From assembly GCA_023957385.1 (NCBI GenBank), contig JAMLGZ010000001.1, positions 496,001 to 560,000 on the forward strand: DNA of 64,000 nt. The letters run 5' to 3'. The DNA comes from Brumimicrobium sp. (GTDB lineage: Bacteria > Bacteroidota > Bacteroidia > Flavobacteriales_D > Crocinitomicaceae). The position numbers and the translations under genes were made by a program. The stretch's first letter is position 1; each line of letters begins with the position of its first letter. Below the pieces are notes generated by a model. The model saw only the letters and a list, made by a program, of their open reading frames with translations. It was not told the DNA's origin and ran no database searches. Below, piece by piece: positions 52,780-63,500 of the stretch.

Positions 52780-55224
52780 TCATCTTAAGACATGGATAAA
52801 CCCATGCTTTTCCTTTCCATCATATTCTATAATATATGGATAAACACCTTCATTTAGTTTAACTCCTTTTAATGTCTTTCCTGTAAAATTAGGCCCGTTA
52901 TTTTTAGTTTCAAACACTACATTTCCCCATCGATTAATAATGGTTACTTTGTATTCAATACATTTCCCAAAGATTTTATAGAAATCTATTTCATCATTAG
53001 TACCATCGTTGTTGGCTGTAATTACGTTTGGAATGAGCTCTTCAAAATTCTTAGGATATGCTTGATTAGCTATAATCTGGATAGCAGTAAAAGAAGATGT
53101 ACAAGCCCCATTGTCGGCATTTACATATATGGTTGTTATATTTTGATTCACACCAATATTCCAGTCATTTCCGGTGTGCATTATATTTTGTGTAGTGTCA
53201 AAGTACCAATTATAACCCAAGGAATTATCAGGGTTAATAATTTCTCCTATAAAATTATCGTTGAAACATTCTAGTGGTAAATTATTACTTACTGCTGGCT
53301 CTTCAGGTCTTGGAATTTCTGTAATTACAAGTGTTAGTAGTGAATCACAGCCTAGCGGACTAGGAACATTTACAGTGTAGGTTCCTTCAGAACTAAAGCT
53401 TTGTCCACCATAATTAATAGTAGATCCCTGACATAATGCAAGTTGATGTGTTCCTGTAGGAATGGGACTCACATATATGGTTACAGTATCAGTAAACATA
53501 CATCCATCTCCCATTGCTACGACTGTATAGGTAGTTGTTGAAAAAGGAGCTGCCATAGGATCAGCTGTTGTAGGATTAGTGAGCGTATTTGACGGAGCCC
53601 AAGAATAATTTAATGCACCCGGGCTAGCGTGCAATTGTGTAGCATAATGTGTGCATATTGTTTGATCTGGGCCAGCGGTAAAATCAGCTTGATATGTAAT
53701 ATTAAAAACGCAAATACTATCACACCCCGATTGATTTTGTAATTGTGCGTAATATACCCCAGATTGAGTAACAAGTTGATTGTCTGGCAAGGTGTAAGAA
53801 GTTGTGCCACAAAGCAGTACATCTTGATATGTTGTATCATTAGTAGGAGGGGTAATAGTAATTTCTTTTGTAATCGTATCACCTCCACATTCAAAATAGC
53901 GAATCAATTGAACAGTAAAAGTACCAGTTTGTCCATAATCATGTGAAGGGTCTAGTTCTGTACTAGAACTGTTTGGACTATTAGGGTCTCCAAATAACCA
54001 TTTAATAGAGTCTAAAAAATTTCCTCCTTGTACTTCAAATTGAGTTTCAGTTGATCCACAGGCAGTGGTATTCTTAATAGTTGGTGCGAAAGATTGAATA
54101 AACGGAGGTAAACCTAGCCGGGATTGTCTTCCCCCTAAATCCACCGCATTATTTTGCATGTTACAACCTAATCCAAGCACATTTGGATCATGAATTACAC
54201 CAAGAAAGGCATTTCCTGTATGGCAATAATAAATCTTCCCATCTGGACCTAATTGCATGGCACCACCTTTATAGTTCGGTCGAACAGTTGCACTTCCTTC
54301 GGAATCACCTAAATAAAATTGTGAATTAGGAATATCCTGTGCCGTTAAGTCCCATTGTGCTACTGCCCAATTTTCAATATTTGTTCCATAAAGAATTTTG
54401 CTATTGGGTGAAAAGGCCACTCCATAATGACCCCAATCCCAGCCTGCATAGTTCATATTTCCTAAATATAAAGGGTTGGATATTTCTCCTGTCTCATTAT
54501 TGAAATCTAATAATTCAATCCCTGTTATCTCTGAGGCGCAAGCTAATTTTTTACCATCGGGTGAGGCAACTAAATATCCCCAGTTTTCAGAAATGGTGGT
54601 ACTAATTCCTTCTGCAATGATTGGACTCTCAACATGAATTCCATCACAATCTAGTAGAAAGGTAATATAGGTTTGCGATTTTCCAAATTCTAAATATCTA
54701 CCAATTATCCAGAAGAATACGCCATTGGAATGACGAACAACTGCTATTTTCTCAGAGGAAAGCCCAAACATGGGGATATTCTTAGCACTTGATACAACAT
54801 CCCCTAATCCATTATTCAGCGTCATATCAATGATAGAATATCTCATCCCTTCATAGGATCCTTCATGGGGAACTGTAATTAAATAATATTTCTTGCTATC
54901 ACCTGGTTTAGGAATAGCAATTCCAGATTGTGCGGCCGAAGTATGTCCCATTAAGCCAGATCCGTTTGGCATAATCTGGTGTGTTCTATCCCATACTGTA
55001 ATTCCGTTTGTGTAGAATAATAGATTCCCATCTTTATCAGAAATACTCGAACATCCTTCATAAGTATTCATTTGCCCATCCAATAATGCGGTGGGAGGAG
55101 TTGTATTAAAAGTAATTCCTGCATTAGCACCAAAATACCAATTATTAGTCTCCTTTTGGGAGAATAAGATACTGAGTTGGATTGAAAAAAGAAATATTAA
55201 AATAATTGTTCGTTTCATATACAA
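52780..55224 (-). CDS. Large secreted protein with T9SS type B (gliding-motility-type) C-terminal domain
   Basis: This 814-residue protein has a signal peptide at the N-terminus (MYMKRTIILIFLFSIQLSILFSQ; start may be Met3). A WD40/beta-propeller-like region of ~350 residues has NWYFGANAGITFN, DGNLLFYTNG and LGPDGKIYYCHTGN. A PKD-like domain (IKWLFGDPNSP...HDYGQTGTFTVQLI) and Ig-like repeats follow. The last ~85 residues (FEELIPNVITANNDGTNDEIDFY, IINRWGNVVFETKN, GVYPYIIEYDGKEKHGFIHVLR) are the type B sorting domain. It is cell-surface or secreted cargo, possibly an adhesin. Confidence 0.86.
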   Translation of the reverse strand: MYMKRTIILIFLFSIQLSILFSQKETNNWYFGANAGITFNTTPPTALLDGQMNTYEGCSSISDKDGNLLFYTNGITVWDRTHQIMPNGSGLMGHTSAAQSGIAIPKPGDSKKYYLITVPHEGSYEGMRYSIIDMTLNNGLGDVVSSAKNIPMFGLSSEKIAVVRHSNGVFFWIIGRYLEFGKSQTYITFLLDCDGIHVESPIIAEGISTTISENWGYLVASPDGKKLACASEITGIELLDFNNETGEISNPLYLGNMNYAGWDWGHYGVAFSPNSKILYGTNIENWAVAQWDLTAQDIPNSQFYLGDSEGSATVRPNYKGGAMQLGPDGKIYYCHTGNAFLGVIHDPNVLGLGCNMQNNAVDLGGRQSRLGLPPFIQSFAPTIKNTTACGSTETQFEVQGGNFLDSIKWLFGDPNSPNSSSTELDPSHDYGQTGTFTVQLIRYFECGGDTITKEITITPPTNDTTYQDVLLCGTTSYTLPDNQLVTQSGVYYAQLQNQSGCDSICVFNITYQADFTAGPDQTICTHYATQLHASPGALNYSWAPSNTLTNPTTADPMAAPFSTTTYTVVAMGDGCMFTDTVTIYVSPIPTGTHQLALCQGSTINYGGQSFSSEGTYTVNVPSPLGCDSLLTLVITEIPRPEEPAVSNNLPLECFNDNFIGEIINPDNSLGYNWYFDTTQNIMHTGNDWNIGVNQNITTIYVNADNGACTSSFTAIQIIANQAYPKNFEELIPNVITANNDGTNDEIDFYKIFGKCIEYKVTIINRWGNVVFETKNNGPNFTGKTLKGVKLNEGVYPYIIEYDGKEKHGFIHVLR

Positions 55225-55395
55225 AGTTGTCTGTTGTGAATGAGAGACGAGGAGGCTTTAAAATTAGTTGCACTTGCAATTTGATTCTGTATGTAATAAA
55301 ATATGATAAAAGTTCTTTTTTTATTTTTAACTGACTGTATGTCAATCACGTATGTTTTGCACATCAATTTCCAAATTTAAAACAAACAAAAACTA

Positions 55396-55425
55396 TTGGG
55401 GATTAAAAAAGAATATATATCTTTG
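55396..55425 (+). promoter_or_regulatory. Promoter of the ATP synthase operon
   Basis: TTG (55396-55398) and TATCTTTG (55418-55425) are separated by exactly 19 nt, matching the Bacteroidota minus-33/minus-7 consensus. Transcription would start near 55432, about 36 nt before the atpB ATG. The TTG that could be read as an earlier atpB start codon is this promoter's minus-33 element. Confidence 0.75.
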
Positions 55426-55467
55426 CACCCAAATTTGAATATTTATACACTTTCTAAAGTGAAAAGA

Positions 55468-56562
55468 ATGTACACAAAGGCAGTTAGACTCTTATTTATC
55501 TTGGTAGCAGCTTTGCTATCTTCTCCAATTTTTGCCTCAGAAACCACACAAGAAGAGGAAAAACTAGATATGACCGAAGTAATTATGCACCACGTAAAAG
55601 ATGCACACGAATTTCATATCTTGTCATACACTGCAAAAGATGGTAACAAAAAAGACATTTCAGTATATTTCCCTGTGATATTGTTAGATAACGGATTACA
55701 AATCTTTTCTTCTAAGAAATTGTATCATGGAGAAGAAGTAAATGAACATGGACATTCATACCATATCAATAAAGAATTAGGATATGGATTATACCATGAG
55801 AAAATCTATAAACTAAATGCTGAAGGGGCTTTAACATTTAATGCAGAAGGTCACCCTGAGAATATAAAACCACTTGATTTTTCTATTACGAAGAACGTAT
55901 TTGTGGTTCTTTTCTCTGCACTGTTGTTGTTTGTCTTAATGCGAGCTGCTGCTAAGACATATAGAAAAGATGAGGTTCATGCTCCTAGAGGTTTTGCCAA
56001 AGCTATTGAGCCATTTGTGATTTTCGTTAGAGATGAAATTGCAAAAGACAATATCGGAGAAAAGAAGTATGAGAAGTATTTACCTTATTTGTTAACTATT
56101 TTCTTTTTTATTTGGATTAATAATATGTTAGGATTAATTCCAATTTTCCCAGGAAGTGCCAACTTATCTGGAAATATTGCTTTTACATTAGTTCTTGCGG
56201 TGTTTACTCTAATTGCAACAGTATTTTCGGGAAATAAGAATTACTGGGGGCATATCTTTGCTATGCCAGGAGTTCCAAAACTATTATTGATCATTATGGT
56301 TCCTATCGAAATCATTGGAATCTTCACCAAGCCATTTGCCTTAACTGTACGTTTGTTTGCAAACATTACAGCTGGGCACATTATCGTATTATCTTTAACA
56401 GGAATTATTTTCACGTTTGGAAGTGCGGCGTGGGCGGGACTAACTGTTCCAATGTCTCTTTTTATGGGAGTATTGGAGTTATTAGTTGCGTTATTACAAG
56501 CCTTCATTTTTACGATGTTATCTGCGCTATTCATTGGTGAAGCAGTTGCAGAGCATCATTAA
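55468..56562 (+). CDS. atpB: ATP synthase F0 subunit a
   Basis: From ATG 55468 the protein has 364 residues. It begins with a signal-like extension (MYTKAVRLLFILVAALLSSPIFA) and a ~100-residue periplasmic domain rich in His, seen in Bacteroidota AtpB. Five or so membrane helices follow. The essential Arg is in FALTVRLFANITAGH near residue 295, and the end is LFIGEAVAEHH. It forms the proton half-channels against the c ring. The upstream in-frame TTG is rejected because it is the promoter element. First gene of atpBEFHAG; no atpI is seen before it. Confidence 0.95.
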   Translation: MYTKAVRLLFILVAALLSSPIFASETTQEEEKLDMTEVIMHHVKDAHEFHILSYTAKDGNKKDISVYFPVILLDNGLQIFSSKKLYHGEEVNEHGHSYHINKELGYGLYHEKIYKLNAEGALTFNAEGHPENIKPLDFSITKNVFVVLFSALLLFVLMRAAAKTYRKDEVHAPRGFAKAIEPFVIFVRDEIAKDNIGEKKYEKYLPYLLTIFFFIWINNMLGLIPIFPGSANLSGNIAFTLVLAVFTLIATVFSGNKNYWGHIFAMPGVPKLLLIIMVPIEIIGIFTKPFALTVRLFANITAGHIIVLSLTGIIFTFGSAAWAGLTVPMSLFMGVLELLVALLQAFIFTMLSALFIGEAVAEHH

Positions 56563-56589
56563 TTAATATGTATCAATAAATAAAAATAA

Positions 56590-56799
<210 letters not shown>

Positions 56800-56806
56800 A
56801 AACTCT

Positions 56807-56841
56807 AAACTTCTGTATAACGGTTGGTTATACAGAAGTTT
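56807..56841 (+). promoter_or_regulatory. Perfect intercistronic hairpin between atpE and atpF
   Basis: Arms AAACTTCTGTATAAC (56807-56821) and GTTATACAGAAGTTT (56827-56841) pair over 15 bp without mismatch around a 5-nt loop GGTTG. Only TATTTAAATTT follows, not a solid T-run, so it is at most a partial terminator. It lies inside an operon. It may protect upstream atpBE mRNA or reduce reading into atpF, favouring the many c subunits needed per enzyme. Confidence 0.75.
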
Positions 56842-56874
56842 ATTTAAATTTGAAATTGAAAAAAATTATATAAA

Positions 56875-57369
56875 ATGGATTTAGTAACTCCCGACTTAGG
56901 ACTCATTTTTTGGACAGGTTTAGTGTTCCTTCTTTTGTTATTTATCTTGACAAAATTTGCTTGGAAACCGATGTTAAATGCAATTAACACAAGAGAAGCA
57001 AATATTCAAGATGCTTTGGATATGGCAAAAAAGACCAAAGCTGAGATGGAACAACTTCGATCTCAAAATGAGAATGCTTTAAAAGAAGCTCGTGTTGAAA
57101 GAGATCAAATGATTAAAGAAGCAAAAGCTACTAGTGATGAAATGATTGAAGCGGCAAAAGCTAAAGCAAAAGTTGAAGCAGACAAAATTATTGAAACAGC
57201 TAAAGCAAGTATCGAAACAGAAAAGAATGCAGCGATTGCTGAGTTAAAAACTCAAGTAGCTTCTATCTCTCTAGAAATTGCTGAAAAAATATTGCGCGAA
57301 GAATTATCTACAAAAGATAAACAAGCACAATTAGCTGAAAATTACGTTCAAGATATTAATCTGAATTAA
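56875..57369 (+). CDS. atpF: ATP synthase F0 subunit b
   Basis: This 164-residue protein has one N-terminal membrane helix (about 10-28, LGLIFWTGLVFLLLLFILTKF) and a long, Lys/Glu/Ala-rich coiled coil (about 35-140), the peripheral stalk of the ATP synthase. The KFAWKPMLNAI segment after the helix is typical. It begins 75 nt after atpE, with the hairpin between them, and ends 2 nt before atpH. Confidence 0.94.
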   Translation: MDLVTPDLGLIFWTGLVFLLLLFILTKFAWKPMLNAINTREANIQDALDMAKKTKAEMEQLRSQNENALKEARVERDQMIKEAKATSDEMIEAAKAKAKVEADKIIETAKASIETEKNAAIAELKTQVASISLEIAEKILREELSTKDKQAQLAENYVQDINLN

Positions 57370-57371
57370 TA

Positions 57372-57905
57372 ATGGAAGGATTAAACGTAGCAAGGCGTTA
57401 TGCCCAGTCGTTAATTGAGCTTTCAAATGAAAGAAATAGCACAGAGATTGTATTAGAGGATATGAAAACTATTCTCGTTGCAGCAAATGAAAATAGAGAC
57501 TTTCGTGCTTTTCTAAACAGTCCATTGATTAAAGAGGACAAGAAAGCTAATATTTTCGATAAGATATTCACAGGGTGTAATGAACTTACACATAAATTTA
57601 ATCATTTATTGATTAAAAATAAAAGAGAATATCTTTTACCTCTTATCGCAGAACAATACATCGTTAAGGTGAATGAACAAAAAGGAATCGTTCCGGTAAC
57701 TTTAACTTCTGCAACTGAATTAAGTACAAAAGTAAGAGAAGATATCCTAGCTAAATTAAGTAAGAATATTCAAGGTACTCTCGAGTTAAAAGAAACTATT
57801 GACCCATCCCTAATTGGAGGATTTGTAGTTAAAATGGGTGATACCAAAATTGACGCAAGCGTTGCTCATCAATTAGCAAAAATGAAGCAACAATTATTGA
57901 ATTAA
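57372..57905 (+). CDS. atpH: ATP synthase F1 subunit delta
   Basis: This 177-residue protein begins with the delta pattern ARRYAQSLIEL and ends with the conserved DPSLIGGFVVKMGDTKIDASVAHQLAKM region, quoted in parts. It connects the b stalk to the top of F1. Spacing to atpF is 2 nt and to atpA 36 nt, so it is within the operon. Confidence 0.93.
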   Translation: MEGLNVARRYAQSLIELSNERNSTEIVLEDMKTILVAANENRDFRAFLNSPLIKEDKKANIFDKIFTGCNELTHKFNHLLIKNKREYLLPLIAEQYIVKVNEQKGIVPVTLTSATELSTKVREDILAKLSKNIQGTLELKETIDPSLIGGFVVKMGDTKIDASVAHQLAKMKQQLLN

Positions 57906-57941
57906 GAATAATAATAAAACAAACCATTTAAAATTTGACAA

Positions 57942-59516
57942 ATGGCAAATATTAAACCAGCAGAAATTTCTGCAATTTTAAGAGAAGAGCTTTCTGGAGT
58001 TAAAACAGAAGCAGAATTACAAGAAGTTGGTACCGTACTTACAGTGGGTGACGGTATTGCTCGTATTTATGGATTAGGAGGAGTTCAGTATGGTGAATTA
58101 ATTGAATTTACTGGAGGACTACAAGGAATGGCATTAAACCTTGAAGAGGATAACGTAGGTGCCGTAATCTTTGGTAAATCTACTGAAGTAAAAGAAGGTG
58201 ATTCTGTAAAACGTACAGGAAGAATTGCTTCTGTAAAAGTAGGTGAAGGCATTGTTGGTCGTGTTGTAAATATGTTGGGTAACCCAATCGATGGTAAAGG
58301 GCCTATCGAAGGAGAACTTTTCGAAATGCCTATCGAAAGAAAAGCTCCTGGAGTTATCTATCGTGAGCCTGTAACTGAGCCTTTACAAACTGGTATTAAA
58401 GCTATCGACTCTATGATTCCTGTTGGACGTGGACAACGTGAGTTAATCATTGGTGACCGTCAAACTGGTAAAACAACAGTTGCTATAGATACTATTATCA
58501 ATCAAAAAGAATTTTACGATGCTGGGCAACCAGTTTATTGTATCTATGTAGCTGTAGGACAAAAAGGTTCTACTGTTGCTGGAATCGTTAAGAAATTAGA
58601 AGAAGCAGGTGCAATGGCATATACTACAATTGTTGCTGCAAACGCATCTGATTCTGCTCCAATGCAATATTTTGCACCAATGACAGGAGCTGCTATTGGT
58701 GAGTTCTTTAGAGATACTGGAAGACCTGCATTAATCGTTTATGATGACCTTTCTAAACAAGCTGTAGCTTACCGTGAGGTGTCTCTATTATTACGTCGTC
58801 CTCCAGGTCGTGAGGCTTACCCAGGTGACGTGTTCTATCTACACTCTCGTCTATTAGAAAGAGCTGCAAAGGTAGTTAATGATGATGTTATTGCTGCACA
58901 AATGAACGACCTTCCAGAGTCTTTAAAAGGAAAAGTAAAAGGAGGTGGTTCTTTAACTGCACTTCCAATCATTGAAACACAAGCAGGAGACGTTTCTGCT
59001 TATATCCCTACAAACGTAATTTCAATTACTGATGGACAGATTTTCTTGGAGTCTGACTTATTCAACTCTGGTGTCCGTCCTGCAATTAACGTTGGTATCT
59101 CTGTATCTCGTGTAGGAGGTAGTGCTCAGATTAAATCTATGAAGAAAGTATCTGGAACATTAAAACTTGACCAGGCACAATACCGTGAATTGGAAGCGTT
59201 TGCTAAGTTTGGTTCTGACCTTGATGCTGCAACAAAAGCCGTACTTGATAAGGGTATGCGTAACGTGGAGATTCTAAAACAAAATGATGGAGATCCATAT
59301 ACGGTTGAAAGACAAATTGCAATTATCTTTGTTGGAACAAAAGCGTTAATCCAAAACGTTCCAGTAAATAGAGTGAAAGAATTTGAAGCTGAATTCCTTG
59401 ATTATATGGATGCTAAGCATAAGAACGTTATGAACGACTTAAAAGCTGGTAAATTAACGGAAGAAGCTACAGATACTTTGACAAAAGTTGCAAAAGAAAT
59501 TGCTTCTAAATATTAA
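57942..59516 (+). CDS. atpA: ATP synthase F1 subunit alpha
   Basis: This 524-residue protein has the Walker A loop [11 protein letters not shown] near residue 170, the alpha-type [14 protein letters not shown] signature near 377 and [30 protein letters not shown] near 266, quoted in parts such as [12 protein letters not shown]. The start [17 protein letters not shown] is normal. Codon use looks more regular and GC-richer than in the surface-protein genes, as expected of a highly expressed gene. The beta subunit gene is not adjacent. Confidence 0.97.
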   Translation: MANIKPAEISAILREELSGVKTEAELQEVGTVLTVGDGIARIYGLGGVQYGELIEFTGGLQGMALNLEEDNVGAVIFGKSTEVKEGDSVKRTGRIASVKVGEGIVGRVVNMLGNPIDGKGPIEGELFEMPIERKAPGVIYREPVTEPLQTGIKAIDSMIPVGRGQRELIIGDRQTGKTTVAIDTIINQKEFYDAGQPVYCIYVAVGQKGSTVAGIVKKLEEAGAMAYTTIVAANASDSAPMQYFAPMTGAAIGEFFRDTGRPALIVYDDLSKQAVAYREVSLLLRRPPGREAYPGDVFYLHSRLLERAAKVVNDDVIAAQMNDLPESLKGKVKGGGSLTALPIIETQAGDVSAYIPTNVISITDGQIFLESDLFNSGVRPAINVGISVSRVGGSAQIKSMKKVSGTLKLDQAQYRELEAFAKFGSDLDAATKAVLDKGMRNVEILKQNDGDPYTVERQIAIIFVGTKALIQNVPVNRVKEFEAEFLDYMDAKHKNVMNDLKAGKLTEEATDTLTKVAKEIASKY

Positions 59517-59556
59517 TAAAAAAATTGCTCCGAAAGGATAAATTGAGCTATCCAAT

Positions 59557-60432
59557 ATGGCAAACTTAAAGGAAATAAAAAATAGAATTACATCCATCTC
59601 TTCTACGATGCAGATTACACAAGCTATGAAATTGGTTTCTGCTGCTAAGTTGAAAAGAGCTATGGATGCGATTACTCAATTAAGACCATACGCTAATAAA
59701 ACACAAGAAATTCTTGAGAATGTTAGCGCTTCTCTAGATTTATCTGAAAATAAATTTGCTGAACAGAGAGAGGTAAATAACGTGTTACTTATCCCTATTT
59801 CATCAAATAGAGGTCTTTGTGGTGGTTTTAATCAAAACGTAAATAAGACAATTAATTCATTATTAAATGGAGAATTAAAAGGCAAAAACGTAGAGATTTT
59901 AACTATCGGTAAAAAAGTAAATGATGCATTTAAAAGAAGTGGACGTGTTAACAGACCCGAATCTTTAAGTGCAGCAGAAGCAATTTTTGATGATTTAACG
60001 TTTGAGCATGTTTCAAAATATGCACAATTTGTTATGGACAGCTTTATCTCCAAAAAATATGATAAAGTAGTCATTGTCTATAACGAATTTAAAAATGCTG
60101 CGGTACAAATTCCTAGAGCAGAGCAGATGTTACCTATTATGCCTGCTTCTGCAGAGGGAGGTAATGAAGTAGGAGATTATATCTTTGAGCCTTCTAAGCA
60201 CGAAATTATAAGTGAATTGATACCTAAATCATTGAAATTACAGTTGTACAAGGCTGTCTTAGATTCTCATGCATCTGAGCATGGTGCAAGAATGACTGCT
60301 ATGCATAAAGCAACTGATAATGCTTCAGAATTAAATAAGTCATTAAAATTAGAATATAATAAGGCTCGTCAGGCTGCAATTACAAATGAAATTTTGGAAA
60401 TTGTTGGTGGGGCAGAAGCACTTAACGGATAG
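59557..60432 (+). CDS. atpG: ATP synthase F1 subunit gamma
   Basis: This 291-residue rotor subunit starts MANLKEIKNRITSISSTMQITQAM, a near-universal gamma beginning, and ends with the helix holding ARMTAMHKATDNASELNKSL and TNEILEIVGGAEAL. It couples ring rotation to F1 catalysis. It is the last gene of the operon; a terminator follows at 60460-60496. atpD and atpC are absent here and must lie elsewhere. Confidence 0.96.
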   Translation: MANLKEIKNRITSISSTMQITQAMKLVSAAKLKRAMDAITQLRPYANKTQEILENVSASLDLSENKFAEQREVNNVLLIPISSNRGLCGGFNQNVNKTINSLLNGELKGKNVEILTIGKKVNDAFKRSGRVNRPESLSAAEAIFDDLTFEHVSKYAQFVMDSFISKKYDKVVIVYNEFKNAAVQIPRAEQMLPIMPASAEGGNEVGDYIFEPSKHEIISELIPKSLKLQLYKAVLDSHASEHGARMTAMHKATDNASELNKSLKLEYNKARQAAITNEILEIVGGAEALNG

Positions 60433-60459
60433 ATTATTATCCCCTTATAATGCAAATTT

Positions 60460-60496
60460 ACCGCTTATCATTTTTTTGATAAGCGGTTTCTTTTTA
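60460..60496 (+). terminator. Rho-independent terminator of the ATP synthase operon
   Basis: ACCGCTTATCA pairs perfectly with TGATAAGCGGT around a T6 loop, followed by TTCTTTTTAT. It ends the atpBEFHAG transcript. Confidence 0.9.
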
Positions 60497-60588
60497 TACA
60501 CCTTTAAAAGGCAACCTATTTAAGATTTTTTCGTATTATTATGGCTCCATTCTACCATGCAATATTATGGGATAAAACTATAAGGCTT

Positions 60589-63500
60589 ATGAATATAAAT
60601 AAGTACAAACAAAATTCGTTTACAGTCAATATCTTGAGTGCTTTATTCTTGTTTTTTGTTTCCTTCTTTTTTGGAAGCATAAATGCTCAAGTTAATTATA
60701 CAACCCCAGGAACTTATTCTTGGACAGTTCCACCTTGTGTTACTGAAATCACCGTAAAAGTTTGGGGTGGTGGAGGAGGAGGTGGAGGTACCTCTTCAAG
60801 ACAAGGTGGAACTGGTTCTGAATGGGAAGCGTGCACCGGTGGCGGTGGCGGCGGCGGTGGAGGATATGCTCAAAGGACATACACTGTTACTCCTGGAGAG
60901 ACATATACAATTGTTGTTGGAGCTGGTGGAGTGCAAGGTATTGGAACAAATGGAAACGCTGCGGCTGGAACTGGTGGAACTGGTGGTACAAGTACATTCT
61001 CAGGATCTGCTACTACCGGACCAGGTACATTAACAGGAACTGGTGGAACTGGAGGTACTGGTGCTTCAGCTAATAATACAAGTGGATTTAATCATATTGG
61101 AGATAATGGCGTTGGAGGAACTGGAGGGATGGGTTCTAATGGTACTATCAATAGTCAAGGAGGAAGTGGGTCTGGAGGATCGCACTCTGCTAGTTGTGCA
61201 GATTTAAGTGGTGCGGGAGGTGCAGCTGGAAGTTCTGGTGGTAATGGTGCTGCTGGACAATTTATCGGACCTTGCCCGCACACCGCAGCAATGGCTGGTG
61301 GTACTGGAAATAATGGAGGAGGTAATGGCGGTAATGGAATTAAAGGTTCTATTAATGCTAGTAAAGACAATCAAGATGGAAAGCCAGGAGTAGCCTATGG
61401 CGGTGGCGGTGGCGGTGGTAATATCCACTTAAATAGCTGGGCAAACACATGGGTAACAACTAAGGGGGGTAAAGGTGCTGACGGTGCTGTAATTATTGAA
61501 TACTCTTCAAGTGGAACTGTTCCAGACGCTCCTACTATTTCAACCACTCCGCCAACATGTAGTGCTAATGGTACTGCTACAATAACAAACTATAACAGTT
61601 CATATACGTATACATTTACACCTGCTGGTCCAACCATAGGCGGTGGTGGGGTGATTAATAATCTTACACCTGGTACATCATATACCTTAACAGCAAATGG
61701 AGGCTCTTGCGATTCTGATGCAAGTATTGCCTTCTCTATTGATCCCCAATTACCTCAACCACCTGCTCCAACAGCAGCAGATCAAACATTTTGTGGTTCA
61801 GCTACCATTGGTTCATTAGTTCCGTCTGGTAACGATTATAATTGGTATAGTGTACAAACAGGAGGTACGCCACTTAGTTCTAGCACTTCATTAAGTGATG
61901 GAACAACATATTATGTGTCAATCACACAAAATGGGTGCGAAAGCCCTAGGACTCCGGTTACTGTGACTTTAACTGATGGTCCAGAAATCACTATTATTAG
62001 CGATACAGCCATCAATTGTAATACGAGCGTAGTTTTAGGAGAACCTGCGCCTTCCACTCCAAATCCACCAGATTTTACGATGGCTCCGACTTGTCAAAAA
62101 ACAGCTATGAGTCAAAATGGACCCCTAACACAAGGAAGTGGGATTTATAACAACGGCGTTGTTACTACAGGAGGAACAACTAATATTAATAATACAAATA
62201 CGTTAGTTGACGTGACACATACCGATCCAATGGGACCTAATGCATGGCAAACATTGTGGTATAGTGATTATTCTAACCAATTTGTAGAAGTTTGCCCAAA
62301 TAACTCTTTCAATATTACGATTAATGCAAAATCATTATATAGCAATAGCCCTTACTTCTGCCAAATTTGGGTGGATTGGAATAATGATGGTGCTTTTGAT
62401 GCAAGTGAGGTAGTTCATAACTCTGGTCCTTATACTACAAATACCTTTACAGTAAATGGAACTATCACTGTTCCTGCTGGTCAAAACGACGGAATGTTCC
62501 GCATGAGAATTCGTTTTAAAGATAATGCACCATTTGTTCCTACAGATAATGCAGATGGATGTAAATTTAAAAACCCTGTAGGTATTCCTCCAGGTTATGG
62601 TGGTTACACTGGAAATAACTACGGAAATTACTACTTCTCCGATGAAGTTGAAGATTATGCTGTAAAAGTAGATTGTGGAAATAACTCAGGTAATAGTGGA
62701 GATATAACTTATCAATGGACTCCTCCAACTGGGCTAGATTATGATGATATTCCTAATCCAACAGCAACTCCAGATGAAACTACAACTTATACAGTAACCG
62801 TAACAGATTCTGATAACGGTTGCGTTGTTACTGCACAAGTTACAGTTATTGTTGCTGGACATATTACCATTCAAGCTACTCCGGGAGATTGTGAGAACGG
62901 AAAATATGATTTAACTGGTACTATTACTACTGATCAAGCACCTAGTACAGGTACTTTAATTGTTGAAGATTGTGATGGAAATGCTATAACTATAGCGACA
63001 GCTCCATTTAATGGAACGTCTTTCCCATTCACCATTACAGACTTGGATGCTAATGGAAACAATTGCAATTTACATGCTTATTTCTCAGATGCTAACTGTC
63101 CAGAAGATTATAGTTTTACGGCACCTGCACCATGCAATAACTGCGTTCCTCCTGTCTTGACTATTAATGACATTGTAAAATGTAATGATAATAATATAGA
63201 TTTAAACGATGCCGTTGATGCAAGTTCAGAACCAGCAGTAATCACTTTTTATAGCTCAGAAACAGATGCAGAGAATGCTACTAATCCAATTGGAAATAAT
63301 GTAACGACTTCAGGAACATATTGGGTAAGAGCTGAAGATACAGGTGGAGATACTGACTGCTATAATGTATATTCTGTAAATGTAACTATCAATATATTAA
63401 CTTATACTGCTAATATTACTGATGAAAATTGTGGTAGTGCAGATGGACAGATTGTATTAACTGAAAATGGAGGTGTTGCTCCTTATACATATACTCTTAA

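Noticed and set aside
55396..55467. Longer atpB starting at TTG 55396
   Set aside because: The TTG is the minus-33 element of a near-perfect promoter and the minus-7 box lies inside the extension, so it cannot be translated from that promoter.
60767..61428. Overlapping frames on both strands in the Gly-rich region
   Set aside because: They arise from the biased GGT/GGA-rich sequence of the adhesin gene, whose own frame has a signal peptide and downstream domains.
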